64,000 nucleotides of DNA from the NCBI GenBank assembly GCA_964371615.1, contig CAYJMS010000001.1, positions 434,001-498,000 of the forward strand, read 5' to 3'. Numbering within the stretch: the stretch's first letter is position 1; each line of letters begins with the position of its first letter. This document shows positions 9,439 through 17,450 of this stretch, piece after piece. The notes beneath the pieces were generated by a model. The model was not told the DNA's origin and ran no database searches. It saw only the letters and a program-made list of their open reading frames with translations. Position numbers and translations under genes: made by a program. The DNA comes from SpSt-333 sp964371615. GTDB taxonomy: Bacteria; Bacteroidota; Ignavibacteria; UBA10030; UBA8401.

Positions 9439-9669
9439 TTATCGGCTTTTTCCCTGAGAAGGATTTTCCTTATTTAAATATTTTTGGACAAAATGCAGTC
9501 TTATATTCGCATCTGCTTGTCCAACATATAAATAATGGACTTTCGATTGATTGCTCACGGATGCAACTGGTTGGCAATAAGCAAATTCAAGAATCACGAT
9601 GACGAGTGCGGAAAAAAATAAAATTCGATTCACATAATCCCGTTTTTCATTTTTTAAAGTGCTAGACAT
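9439..9669 (-). CDS. Small secreted or membrane-anchored protein
   Basis: 76 residues from ATG 9669 (preceded by TTGGAA); longer starts at 9696 or TTG 9753 are less likely because a cleavable-type N-terminus begins here: a charged stretch MSSTLKNEKRDYVNR followed by the hydrophobic core ILFFSALVIVILEFAYC. The mature part (QPVASVSNQSKVHYLYVGQA ...) is short and matches no family I know. An 18-bp palindrome, shared with the sensory operon and the MauE operon, lies 84 bp upstream of the start, which suggests common regulation. It could be a peptide signal or small envelope protein; that is inference only. Confidence 0.5.
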   Translation of the reverse strand: MSSTLKNEKRDYVNRILFFSALVIVILEFAYCQPVASVSNQSKVHYLYVGQADANIRLHFVQKYLNKENPSQGKSR

Positions 9670-9752
9670 AAAAAATTCCAATTCGTTGTTAAACATGACT
9701 TTTGGAGTATTGGAAAATCGAGAGAAGATGTGTTTTAACGTTATGAGTGGCA

Positions 9753-9770
9753 ATACCTGAATTCAGGTAT
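9753..9770. promoter_or_regulatory. 18-bp palindrome, copy A (candidate operator)
   Basis: Perfect palindrome ATACCTGAATTCAGGTAT followed on the plus strand by TTTTGGTACGAAATGCAG. Identical palindromes occur at 13140-13157 and 28183-28200 with the same asymmetric flank (GGTAC then RAAAT). It lies 84 bp upstream of the leftward small secreted protein and downstream of the response-regulator gene. Confidence 0.65.
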
Positions 9771-9799
9771 TTTTGGTACGAAATGCAGGTGTTGAAAAA

Positions 9800-10459
9800 T
9801 TAATCAGTAAGGCCTTCTTGGAGTGATTTTGCCACTAAAGCGTGGGTTGTATGGACGTCTAGCTTCTGGAAGATGTTTTTACGGTGGGTTTCGGCGGTAA
9901 AAAAACTGATCCCGAGTTCCTGGGATATTGCAGAAATGCTCTTTCCCTCAATCAGTAATTTTATTAGATCTTTCTCCCTTTTTGTTAAATGGTAATCCAC
10001 CTTTTTCAAAGGAATAATGACCGATTCTATCATTTTTTGGGCTATTATCGGATCAATGACATTACCGCCTTCTCTTAGTCTTTCCAGAGAATGTATGATT
10101 TCTGATGAATTTGTGGACTTTGATAGATATCCGTTTGCACCGTTTTTTAGCGCTGTAATGATATCCTTTTCATCATCATACGATGTTAACATGACAATTT
10201 TTATTGCCGGACCAAACCGCTTTATTGTTCCAATAGCTTCTAAACCGGAGACAAGCGGCATTTTTATGTCAAGGAGTATAATCTCTGGATGCTCGTCGTT
10301 TTCCTTGAGCGCTCTAACGACAGTTTTTACAGAATGGTAGTATTTATGACAATAAAAGGATTTTGTGCGATTGATTAATTCCGATAGAATCACACAAAAA
10401 TTCACATTGTCATCCACAATCCAAATCGGCGTTTTACCAAAGAGTTTAATTTCAGACAT
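9800..10459 (-). CDS. LuxR/NarL-family response regulator
   Basis: 219 residues: receiver domain with VDDN near residues 15-18, phospho-acceptor Asp64 in LLDIKMPLVSG, Thr in MLTSYDDEKD and Lys in LSKSTNSSE, then a LuxR-type helix-turn-helix (YHLTKREKDLIKLLIEG ... FFTAETHRKNIFQKL). Only 3 bp separate it from the kinase gene upstream, and its GGAG ribosome-binding site lies within the kinase's last codons, so the two are translated together. It is the natural candidate to bind the three 18-bp palindromes of this segment, one of which lies before its own operon (13140) and one just past its 3' end (9753). That link is inference. Confidence 0.93.
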   Translation of the reverse strand: MSEIKLFGKTPIWIVDDNVNFCVILSELINRTKSFYCHKYYHSVKTVVRALKENDEHPEIILLDIKMPLVSGLEAIGTIKRFGPAIKIVMLTSYDDEKDIITALKNGANGYLSKSTNSSEIIHSLERLREGGNVIDPIIAQKMIESVIIPLKKVDYHLTKREKDLIKLLIEGKSISAISQELGISFFTAETHRKNIFQKLDVHTTHALVAKSLQEGLTD

Positions 10460-10462
10460 TTT

Positions 10463-12025
10463 TTATTCTCCGCGGCTTATAAGGGGTAGAATTATATGAA
10501 ACGTCGTACCGAAGTTGTACTGACTTTCTACTGTGAGCACCCCGCCATGATTCCGGATAATATTTTGCACGATCGCCAGTCCTAATCCGGTTCCGTGATT
10601 GTCCTTTTTTGTCGTAAAAAATGGATCAAATATTCGCTTCATATCTTCATCAGTGATACCAATTCCGTTATCCTTAATAGAAATATCGATATATTTTTCC
10701 GGTTCAAACTGAGGATTTTCCTGAATTATCTCCAGGCTATCATTCGGATGTTGAACGGAAACAGTAATCTTACCTTCGTCTTGGAGTGCGTCTTTTGAAT
10801 TCGTGAATAAATTGAAAAGCACTTGCCTTATTTGTTGTTCATCTCCCAGGACATGCTGTTTTTGGGAGTGTAAATGCCTTTCAATTTTAACAGAATCGCC
10901 GTTGATCATTTGAAAATTTTCAAGTGTATCTTTTACAAGGCTATTTACTTCGATCGGGATTTTTTCTCCCTTTATTCCTTTGCCGAATGCCAGGATTTTC
11001 TGCAATAGTTCCAGCCCGCTTTGAGCGCTTTTTTCCACGGCATCCAGTAGAAGTGTGTTATTCGGATTATTGGGTTCTGATTTAAGCATTCCAACAGATA
11101 TTCTCACCGGTGCAAGTATGTTTTGAAGGTCATGCGCAATGCTGCTTGTTAACAGTGCTACCGTTTCAAGCTTCTGAGCTCGCAGTGAATGCAATTCCAT
11201 CTGGCGTTTTTCCGTAATATCAGAATTGATCATCATTGTAAACTGCCGGCCGCCGTAAAGTAGAGTTACTCTCTTCCAATGACAATCAACAAGGATCTCA
11301 TTTCCATCTTTTGTAAGATTTGCGCACTCGCCAACCCATTCGTTATTGGATAGCGTTTCATCCAGAGCGCTTTTTAATTCATCCATTTTATCGGCAGGGA
11401 AGAGGAGGGGACCGATTTCTTTATGTAGCGCTTCATGTTCGCTCCAGCCATATACTTTTTCTGCCCCTTTCGCCCAAAAAACGATCTTGTTATGTTCATC
11501 AATTACAAATATCGCGTCATTGGATTCATTTAAGAGTTGTGCCTGGGATTCGGTCTTAGATTGGTACTCTTTTCTCTCTGTGATATCGATAATAGCCCCA
11601 TAACCTATATTTGCGGAATCGATTTTAGCAGACACCAACACCCAGCCGGAATCCGGGAATAGAACTTCCATTCCATGGATAATCCTATCGTTTCTCAACT
11701 CAGATATGATTTCATGCTGAGTTTTCTCAGGCAGTGATAATATTTTCTGTTGAAATGATAAAAGGTCATTTCTGTTCAAGATCCGTAAAGCGGACTCATT
11801 CACATCTATAATCTGGAAAGGGGAGAGGGTAAATTTGAACATCCCAACGATGGAATGATCGAATAGATCCCGATATTTTTTTTCGCTTTTTTCTACTTCG
11901 GAGAGCTTTGTTTTCTGCTCCAATAAGATCTTCTTTTTGGTATACAGTAGGATAAGAGTGTATCCGATGCCAAAAAGCATCAAAATAAATGACGATAAAA
12001 ATATGGTTGTTAGATATTCATTCAT
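10463..12025 (-). CDS. Membrane-anchored PAS sensor histidine kinase
   Basis: 520 residues. One N-terminal transmembrane helix (about residues 8-28), a short coiled linker, two PAS domains (about 48-150 and 162-272, each ending in DITERK or DITEKR), then a HisKA domain with phospho-accepting His298 in SSIAHDLQNILAP and an HATPase_c domain (N-box NLFTNSKDAL, G1 DNGIGI, F-box FDPFFTTKKDNHGTGLGL). It overlaps the 7TM gene upstream by 8 bp and is followed after 3 bp by its response regulator. The 7TM and secreted proteins of the same operon may supply the sensing function, because the kinase itself has almost no periplasmic part. Confidence 0.95.
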   Translation of the reverse strand: MNEYLTTIFLSSFILMLFGIGYTLILLYTKKKILLEQKTKLSEVEKSEKKYRDLFDHSIVGMFKFTLSPFQIIDVNESALRILNRNDLLSFQQKILSLPEKTQHEIISELRNDRIIHGMEVLFPDSGWVLVSAKIDSANIGYGAIIDITERKEYQSKTESQAQLLNESNDAIFVIDEHNKIVFWAKGAEKVYGWSEHEALHKEIGPLLFPADKMDELKSALDETLSNNEWVGECANLTKDGNEILVDCHWKRVTLLYGGRQFTMMINSDITEKRQMELHSLRAQKLETVALLTSSIAHDLQNILAPVRISVGMLKSEPNNPNNTLLLDAVEKSAQSGLELLQKILAFGKGIKGEKIPIEVNSLVKDTLENFQMINGDSVKIERHLHSQKQHVLGDEQQIRQVLFNLFTNSKDALQDEGKITVSVQHPNDSLEIIQENPQFEPEKYIDISIKDNGIGITDEDMKRIFDPFFTTKKDNHGTGLGLAIVQNIIRNHGGVLTVESQYNFGTTFHIILPLISRGE

Positions 12026-12653
12026 AGCGGTGCAGCAAGAAACTATATGAATACATCAAATTTGATACAATACAGAGTGTCCAATTGATATGCCACGCGA
12101 TATTGAATAATTCAAGTCCTTGTTCGAGTAATGTGTTGCTTAATGCCAATACAACAACAGTCCCTGAATTATAGATTAATATTCCTGTTGCGATCCAAAA
12201 CTTTGGAGTTTTTATCGGCGAAACTTCAACTTTATGTACAGCAAGAAACAATAATATCCCGGAAAGTATCAATTGTATTACCCCTGCGGTAAATGCATCA
12301 ACTGCGTTAAATGTCTCAATCTTGTCCTGGAGAAAATTCGTAAATAACCATATTAGTAAAAACAATAATACCGATGCGTAAATTAAATAGTGAAATGGTG
12401 AATGATTAGTTGTTCTCAAACAATAGACGGCAAGAATAAAAATCTCAAAAAGCCGGAATATATTTATATTCCAATGATTGTTTATACCAAAAAATGACAC
12501 GATTAGTTCAATAATTACTCCGGCCATAACGACTGCGCAATAGAAATAAAATATTCTTACACTACTGCGTAGCCTTTGATAATATATTAATCCTATAACA
12601 AAAGGAATTAAATATGAAGCTGCTGTGAAATACCCAAATATTGGAAATGACAT
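12018..12653 (-). CDS. Seven-helix membrane protein, probable sensory partner
   Basis: 211 residues with seven evident hydrophobic helices (for example YFTAASYLIPFVIGLIYY, VRIFYFYCAVVMAGVIIELI, FHYLIYASVLLFLLIWLF, HINWTLCIVSNLMYSYSF) and very short loops. No enzymatic motif is seen. Its 3' end overlaps the kinase start by 8 bp, so the two are translationally coupled. Similar 7TM proteins encoded directly before kinases are known in Bacteroidetes relatives, usually of unknown function. A role as membrane sensor or kinase cofactor is inferred from position only. Confidence 0.75.
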   Translation of the reverse strand: MSFPIFGYFTAASYLIPFVIGLIYYQRLRSSVRIFYFYCAVVMAGVIIELIVSFFGINNHWNINIFRLFEIFILAVYCLRTTNHSPFHYLIYASVLLFLLIWLFTNFLQDKIETFNAVDAFTAGVIQLILSGILLFLAVHKVEVSPIKTPKFWIATGILIYNSGTVVVLALSNTLLEQGLELFNIAWHINWTLCIVSNLMYSYSFLLHRYE

Positions 12654-12659
12654 TGTTTA

Positions 12660-13061
12660 CTATTTTGTTAATTCTGATTCTGTTTCACAATAGGGCGGAC
12701 AAGGTTTAACAACTTGACCGATGATTCCTGCCGTAATTTCTTTTTCCTGCTCATCGACACCAACTATTACAAATGTTGGCGAATCATCGTCCATTTTTGC
12801 ATAGTATATCCTAATTCCAACGCATCCCGGTTGTTCTAATATCTTATCGAAAATCGACCGCCAGAAAAACCCCGCTTTAATGGTAGGAGCTGTCGGATTT
12901 TCTGAATAGTTTGCGATATATCGTTTTGCGTCGGCGAGGGAGATTTGATGGTCTTGCATTGGAATCGTCTGTGCAACTGACGAATTATAGAAGAAAATCA
13001 CGCTAAATGCTATGACTATAGCAGTGCGTAAGTGTATGCTTCGATTAAATACGTTTATCAT
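12660..13061 (-). CDS. Secreted/periplasmic protein of the sensory operon
   Basis: 133 residues with a signal peptide (hydrophobic stretch TAIVIAFSVIFFYNSSVAQ; likely cleavage after VAQ) and a small soluble domain. The segment QPGCVGIRIYYAKMDDDSPT followed by FVIVGVDEQ, and the C-terminal KPCPPYCET, give three cysteines. GGGGA precedes the ATG at 13061. It is the first gene of the operon that continues with the 7TM protein, kinase and regulator (spacing 6 bp, then overlaps). A periplasmic ligand-binding or regulatory partner of the kinase is plausible, but the family is not one I can name. A copy of the 18-bp palindrome lies 78 bp before its start. Confidence 0.7.
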   Translation of the reverse strand: MINVFNRSIHLRTAIVIAFSVIFFYNSSVAQTIPMQDHQISLADAKRYIANYSENPTAPTIKAGFFWRSIFDKILEQPGCVGIRIYYAKMDDDSPTFVIVGVDEQEKEITAGIIGQVVKPCPPYCETESELTK

Positions 13062-13139
13062 ATTGTCCCCATATTTTAATATTTATAGATATTGTTATTT
13101 ATGGAGTACAATGGTTCAAATTATTTACTTATAAACGCA

Positions 13140-13157
13140 ATACCTGAATTCAGGTAT
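13140..13157. promoter_or_regulatory. 18-bp palindrome, copy B (candidate operator)
   Basis: Same palindrome as copy A, with flank TTTTGGTACAAAATTACAG. It is 78 bp upstream of the leftward sensory operon (13061-9800), consistent with autoregulation by the LuxR-type regulator. Read on the plus strand, TATTTTTG next to it also fits the TAnnTTTG -7 element of Bacteroidetes promoters. Confidence 0.65.
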
Positions 13158-13186
13158 TTTTGGTACAAAATTACAGTCCAAAACGA

Positions 13187-13219
13187 GAAAAGGCGGATCA
13201 TCTCCGCCTTTTCTGTCTT
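13187..13219. terminator. Terminator hairpin after the lipoprotein gene
   Basis: Eleven-base-pair stem GAAAAGGCGGA/TCCGCCTTTTC with a 5-base loop. The A-run before and T-run after the stem let it act on both strands. It probably ends the long leftward operon finishing at 13323, and it insulates the sensory operon beyond. Confidence 0.8.
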
Positions 13220-13322
13220 AAATGTTACTTCGTTAACAACAATTTTATAGTGTGATGTTTCGATCCCGTCCAAAATGTATGAAAGTTAACCCCATTAGTT
13301 TGAATCAATATTATATATCATT

Positions 13323-13919
13323 TCATTCAAGGTCGTATTGTTTAAAATACATGCTAAAGCGATATCGATCCAACGAAATTGACTGGACTCTTTCAAACAG
13401 TCGTATATCACCATCCACAACAAATTCTATCGGTCCGAACACTTTGGCGGAATCAACTTGTGTAAACGGTGCGCCAATATAGACGGGTCGGTTATTCTTG
13501 TCAATGGGAAGCCATTTAATCTGGAACAGCGCGGTATCCAGAGGCCGCAGTGCTATTGTTCCCTGAAATACCGAAGGGAAAAGTAAGTTTCCCAATATTA
13601 CCGGTACAACAATAACATTGGGGGTCGGACCAAATGATTGAAGTGTTATCCTCTCCCCGATAGATGCATCACCCTGTAATAGATCGTCATACACATTGAC
13701 CACAGAAATATTTAAGGTGACGGCGGAATTAGTATAGTAAAAATCACCCTGCGGGTGGTAATACATGACGACCGTATCACGGTCAATAGTTTTCATGGAT
13801 CCAACTAGAACGTTTTCCGGTGTGGAATATGGGGGAAAGACCTCGTCACATCCGGAGATGAAAATAAAAAATATGAGTGCGATACACAGAGCAATTTTAT
13901 CTATAATGGTTTTTTTCAT
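13323..13919 (-). CDS. Outer-membrane-type lipoprotein, last gene of the receptor operon
   Basis: 198 residues with a lipoprotein signal peptide: hydrophobic stretch IALCIALIFFIFISGC and lipidated Cys in a FISGC lipobox. The mature part (DEVFPPYSTPENVLVGSMKT ...) looks like one or two beta-sandwich domains; no known family is recognised. Its ATG overlaps the receptor stop codon as ATGA, so it is co-translated with the TonB-dependent receptor. In TonB systems a lipoprotein partner often caps or loads the receptor (SusD is the classic case), but this protein is much shorter than SusD and shows no TPR helices, so only a general partner role is inferred. Confidence 0.8.
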   Translation of the reverse strand: MKKTIIDKIALCIALIFFIFISGCDEVFPPYSTPENVLVGSMKTIDRDTVVMYYHPQGDFYYTNSAVTLNISVVNVYDDLLQGDASIGERITLQSFGPTPNVIVVPVILGNLLFPSVFQGTIALRPLDTALFQIKWLPIDKNNRPVYIGAPFTQVDSAKVFGPIEFVVDGDIRLFERVQSISLDRYRFSMYFKQYDLE

Positions 13920-16423
13920 AATTCCGCCGCTATCCCGATTCTGATCCTTCTGTACTGATCGTACGCTGAAATATCATTGAGCTCGCCGCCGATCCTCCCG
14001 GCTGAATCAACCCATTTCACGTTCTTTGTATTCAGCAAATTCCGGATATCGACAAACAAGGTGACATAACTTATCCAATCATCGGCAATGTTCACCTTAT
14101 TCTTCCACCCGATCTTTATATTGACAAGGTTAAACCCCTTCATTCGCGCATTGTTCGGTTCAAATATCTGTTCCGGATCGGTCGGGGTAAATCCGTCATT
14201 CGATGGAAAGAACGTGTACGGCCTGCCGGTTCTGAACATCCATGTCGTCGAAGCGGATATGTCCATTGGGAAGAGCAATGTAACAATCGTTTTCAGGGTA
14301 TGTCTCTGATCCCAGCTTAACGGATACAGTTTTGCCGGTACCGGCAAGCCCCATTGATAATATTGCAAACCGCCTCTCGGCGTCTCGCTCACTCCCTCTG
14401 CTGTCATAAATGTATATGACACCGAACCGGTCATGAATTCACCGTGATCTTTTACCACCATTAATTCAATACCGCTTGATTTGGCGAACGGATTGTTGAC
14501 AAATTCCGCAAAGCCGTAATCACCCGCAACCGAACTATTGGTGGGAATGAATGTCTTTACGTCGATCTGGTTCATCGTTTCCTTGTGGAAATACGTTGTC
14601 GAGAGGACAAGTCCGTTCTCCAACGCATATTTAATGCTCATCTCCCATGACCGGGTGTGTTCGGGCTTTAAATCGGGATTGCCGATGAGCACACCCGACC
14701 CTTTTTTGAGACTCACGTTATTCAATCCGCTGTACAGGAAGTCGAACAGTGGAAATTGATAGTAATGTCCATAATTGATGAACAGATAGCCATTCTCTGC
14801 AAATGGAGCGGCAAATCCGATGCGCGGGCTAAACAGGTGCTTTACCTTCGCCGGAATTGATGAGACTATTTTTGTTTCGTAGATATCGTTTTGCAACTGA
14901 ATCCGTTCGGCAACCGGACGTTCCGCTCTCGGATCGAGAAACTCGTACCGAACACCGAGGTTCAGCAACATGCCGTCCTTGCTCAATTCGATCTTATCCT
15001 GAAGATACGCGCTCCCCATTCTCGGGAAGTACTGAAAGTCCGTGCTGTAGTTCAACATCGGTTTATTGACGAACGGTTTTCCGTAAATGTTCAACTGCGG
15101 TTCATAACGGACTACATCCGAATAAATCTCCTGGAAATTGACCTCCGCTCCCAGTTTTACCATGTGATGGACATTGACGCGCCATGTCAGGTCTGCCTTG
15201 AACAGATTATGGATCTGCTGCCGTTCTGCCCACCACGCACGGTTTCCGTCGACGATGTATCGCAGGAAGAAATCCCATTGATACAATGTCGTATCCACAG
15301 CGTTCTTAGCTATATCATTGATATAATTGTTCACAACATACCGGCTGATACTGGCGGTGTAATAGAAGTTCGAAAGCGGAGTATGTGAAATGATCGCCGC
15401 CACGCGGTACCCGTCTTCTTTTTTAATCGGTAATCCCGGAAGGTTGAACCGCCAGGAATATTCATAATCCCGCCATTCTTTTTTCGAATATAATACTTGC
15501 GTCGATAATCGCAGGGATTGGTCGATGAAGTAGTCGATCTTTCCGAACCCGTTGTACGCGCGAAGATAAGGGGAATCGAAAAAGTTCTGCATATCCTGCC
15601 ACCACCGCGTATCGGAATGCTGCAGATTCAGACTCGCCAGATAATAGAAATCGCCTGTCACAGGACCGCTGGCGAAGAGGTCGAGTTCATTCCGGTGATC
15701 AACCTGCTTGCCGCCGAACAGATCATCCTTATTGGCTCGAACACCGAAGGAATGCGTATCGGAGCCCCGTTTTGTGACAATATTAATGACGCCGGAAAGT
15801 GCATTTCCGTATTCCGGATCGAATCCGCCTGTTTGAACCGAAAGTTCTGCAATAGAGCTCTGGGGAAGTTCCGAACCGGAACCTCCTTCGATCAGATTTT
15901 GAATCGGAAGCCCGTCCACCAGGTATACCACTTCCGTTGTTTTTCCACCGCGTATATTATTCTCCAGCGTTACGCCGGGCTGCAATCCTATGACATCGGA
16001 CACGGTCGTGACGGGAAGGGATTTAAATGATTCCTCGGAACTTGTGTATGATGTTCCGGTGACATCTTTCTGGATCGGAGGCTTTTCGGCGGTGACCTCA
16101 ACGGCGGAGATTTCGACGGTGGATTGAGATAATTCTATATCGATCTTTGTTTTAAGATCTGCTTTGATGCGGACATCTTTAATGGTCAATGTACTGTATC
16201 CGACGTACGAGACGACGACATCATATATACCGGAGGGTATATTATTGATCGTATAGTATCCATTCGGATCGGTGACGGCGCCGATATTCAAACCGCTGAT
16301 CTTTATTGTCGCGCCGGGAAGGAGTTCCTTCGATTGTTTATCCGAGACAGTCCCTTCCAGCGTGCCGTTTGTTCCGGCATTGAGTGTCACGGCAAACAAT
16401 AGTATGGATACGAGGATTCTCAA
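13916..16423 (-). CDS. TonB-dependent receptor with N-terminal regulatory domain (island locus)
   Basis: About 835 residues from TTG 16423, 4 bp after the PorV-like stop and followed by a signal peptide (RILVSILLFAVTLNAG); the frame stays open to 16543 inside the PorV-like gene, so the start is uncertain. Domains in order: carboxypeptidase-regulatory-like domain (LEGTVSDKQSKELLPGATIK ... about 25-110), plug (LPVTTVSDVIGLQPGV ... VYLVDGLPIQN), then a 22-strand-type outer-membrane barrel ending IRIGIAAEL. It would import a substrate across the outer membrane with energy from TonB; substrate unknown. It lies between the PorV-like and lipoprotein genes, overlapping the latter by 4 bp. Confidence 0.9.
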   Translation of the reverse strand: MRILVSILLFAVTLNAGTNGTLEGTVSDKQSKELLPGATIKISGLNIGAVTDPNGYYTINNIPSGIYDVVVSYVGYSTLTIKDVRIKADLKTKIDIELSQSTVEISAVEVTAEKPPIQKDVTGTSYTSSEESFKSLPVTTVSDVIGLQPGVTLENNIRGGKTTEVVYLVDGLPIQNLIEGGSGSELPQSSIAELSVQTGGFDPEYGNALSGVINIVTKRGSDTHSFGVRANKDDLFGGKQVDHRNELDLFASGPVTGDFYYLASLNLQHSDTRWWQDMQNFFDSPYLRAYNGFGKIDYFIDQSLRLSTQVLYSKKEWRDYEYSWRFNLPGLPIKKEDGYRVAAIISHTPLSNFYYTASISRYVVNNYINDIAKNAVDTTLYQWDFFLRYIVDGNRAWWAERQQIHNLFKADLTWRVNVHHMVKLGAEVNFQEIYSDVVRYEPQLNIYGKPFVNKPMLNYSTDFQYFPRMGSAYLQDKIELSKDGMLLNLGVRYEFLDPRAERPVAERIQLQNDIYETKIVSSIPAKVKHLFSPRIGFAAPFAENGYLFINYGHYYQFPLFDFLYSGLNNVSLKKGSGVLIGNPDLKPEHTRSWEMSIKYALENGLVLSTTYFHKETMNQIDVKTFIPTNSSVAGDYGFAEFVNNPFAKSSGIELMVVKDHGEFMTGSVSYTFMTAEGVSETPRGGLQYYQWGLPVPAKLYPLSWDQRHTLKTIVTLLFPMDISASTTWMFRTGRPYTFFPSNDGFTPTDPEQIFEPNNARMKGFNLVNIKIGWKNKVNIADDWISYVTLFVDIRNLLNTKNVKWVDSAGRIGGELNDISAYDQYRRIRIGIAAEL

Positions 16424-16427
16424 TTTA

Positions 16428-17450
16428 TTAACGCACTTTTGCAAAAATAGCAAGGCCAAGGCGATAGTGCATTCCGAACCTGCCGAGTGAAGAAGCCGAT
16501 ACATCGAATTGAATGTCATTCCCCGACATGCTGACCAGTGCACCGATACCGGTACTCCAGCTTAACTCATCCGCATTGAACTGGTATCCTCCGCGGAGAA
16601 ACAACATTTCTTCAAACCTGTACTCCGAACCGATGTTCACCCGTTCGCGTGTATCTGCATTCTGCAAAAAATCGACCGCTGTAATTAATTGATGCGAAGC
16701 TGTTTTTTCATCAAACATCTCGAACAGGTCGAACGAGCCCGATGCGCGGAAGGATAACGGCAACGCGAATTTTTCGGTCTGCAATTCAGCCCGCACTTCC
16801 GGTTCAGCCGGATCCGCCGGCGCATACCGCACTTCCAACGGTTTGCCGGAAAACTGTTGTTCAAATCCGAGATTGGTAACGGAAAAGCCGAGATTGAGGC
16901 TTTTAAATCCGGTGGCATACCACATTCCCGCATCAAGCGAAAGACCGTCGGTGGATACGTCGTAGATACGTTCCTGAAGGTATTTTATCGTGGAAGCAAA
17001 TGTGAGTTGCGCGGTCAGCCGAACGGACGAGGTGAATCCTACGGCAACATCCGCAACATCATAATATTGACCTGTGCCTTCGGGAATGTCGATGGTGGTG
17101 ATTTCGATATTTCCGGAAGTCAGATAGGTGGTGTGCAGGGCGATATTCACCCGGTCGGAGAGAGGCACAACCAGGCCGATAAAATTAATATCCGTTTGTT
17201 CGACCCAGGTTGTATGATTGACTGAGAGTGAAATGTTTTCGATCGTTCCGATCGATGCAGGATTCAATGCAAGCGACGATACATCCCCGGAGACAGAACC
17301 GAAAGCGTTTCCCATTCCCCCCGCCCGTGCGCTTGTACCGATCTTTAAAAACTGCATTCCGGTTGAACCGGCATTGTTGAAGGATTGACCATTGGCAATA
17401 AGGGTCAAATAAAATAGAGCGGTTACTATCGGAAAGATGCGGTTTTTCAT
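16428..17450 (-). CDS. PorV/PorQ-family outer-membrane protein
   Basis: 340 residues: signal peptide (FPIVTALFYLTLIANGQ), then the family's opening motif GMQFLKIGTSARAGGMGNAF and the segment SLALNPASIG, followed by alternating amphipathic strands of a FadL-like barrel ending RLGLAIFAKVR. PorV-type proteins shuttle type IX secretion substrates to the surface or form barrels of unknown use. Its start overlaps the stop of the large surface protein (ATGA at 17450-17447). The vestiges of this same start codon region in the two spacers between the large genes show that the duplication unit once ended here. Length is a little shorter than typical PorV (about 390). Confidence 0.82.
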   Translation of the reverse strand: MKNRIFPIVTALFYLTLIANGQSFNNAGSTGMQFLKIGTSARAGGMGNAFGSVSGDVSSLALNPASIGTIENISLSVNHTTWVEQTDINFIGLVVPLSDRVNIALHTTYLTSGNIEITTIDIPEGTGQYYDVADVAVGFTSSVRLTAQLTFASTIKYLQERIYDVSTDGLSLDAGMWYATGFKSLNLGFSVTNLGFEQQFSGKPLEVRYAPADPAEPEVRAELQTEKFALPLSFRASGSFDLFEMFDEKTASHQLITAVDFLQNADTRERVNIGSEYRFEEMLFLRGGYQFNADELSWSTGIGALVSMSGNDIQFDVSASSLGRFGMHYRLGLAIFAKVR

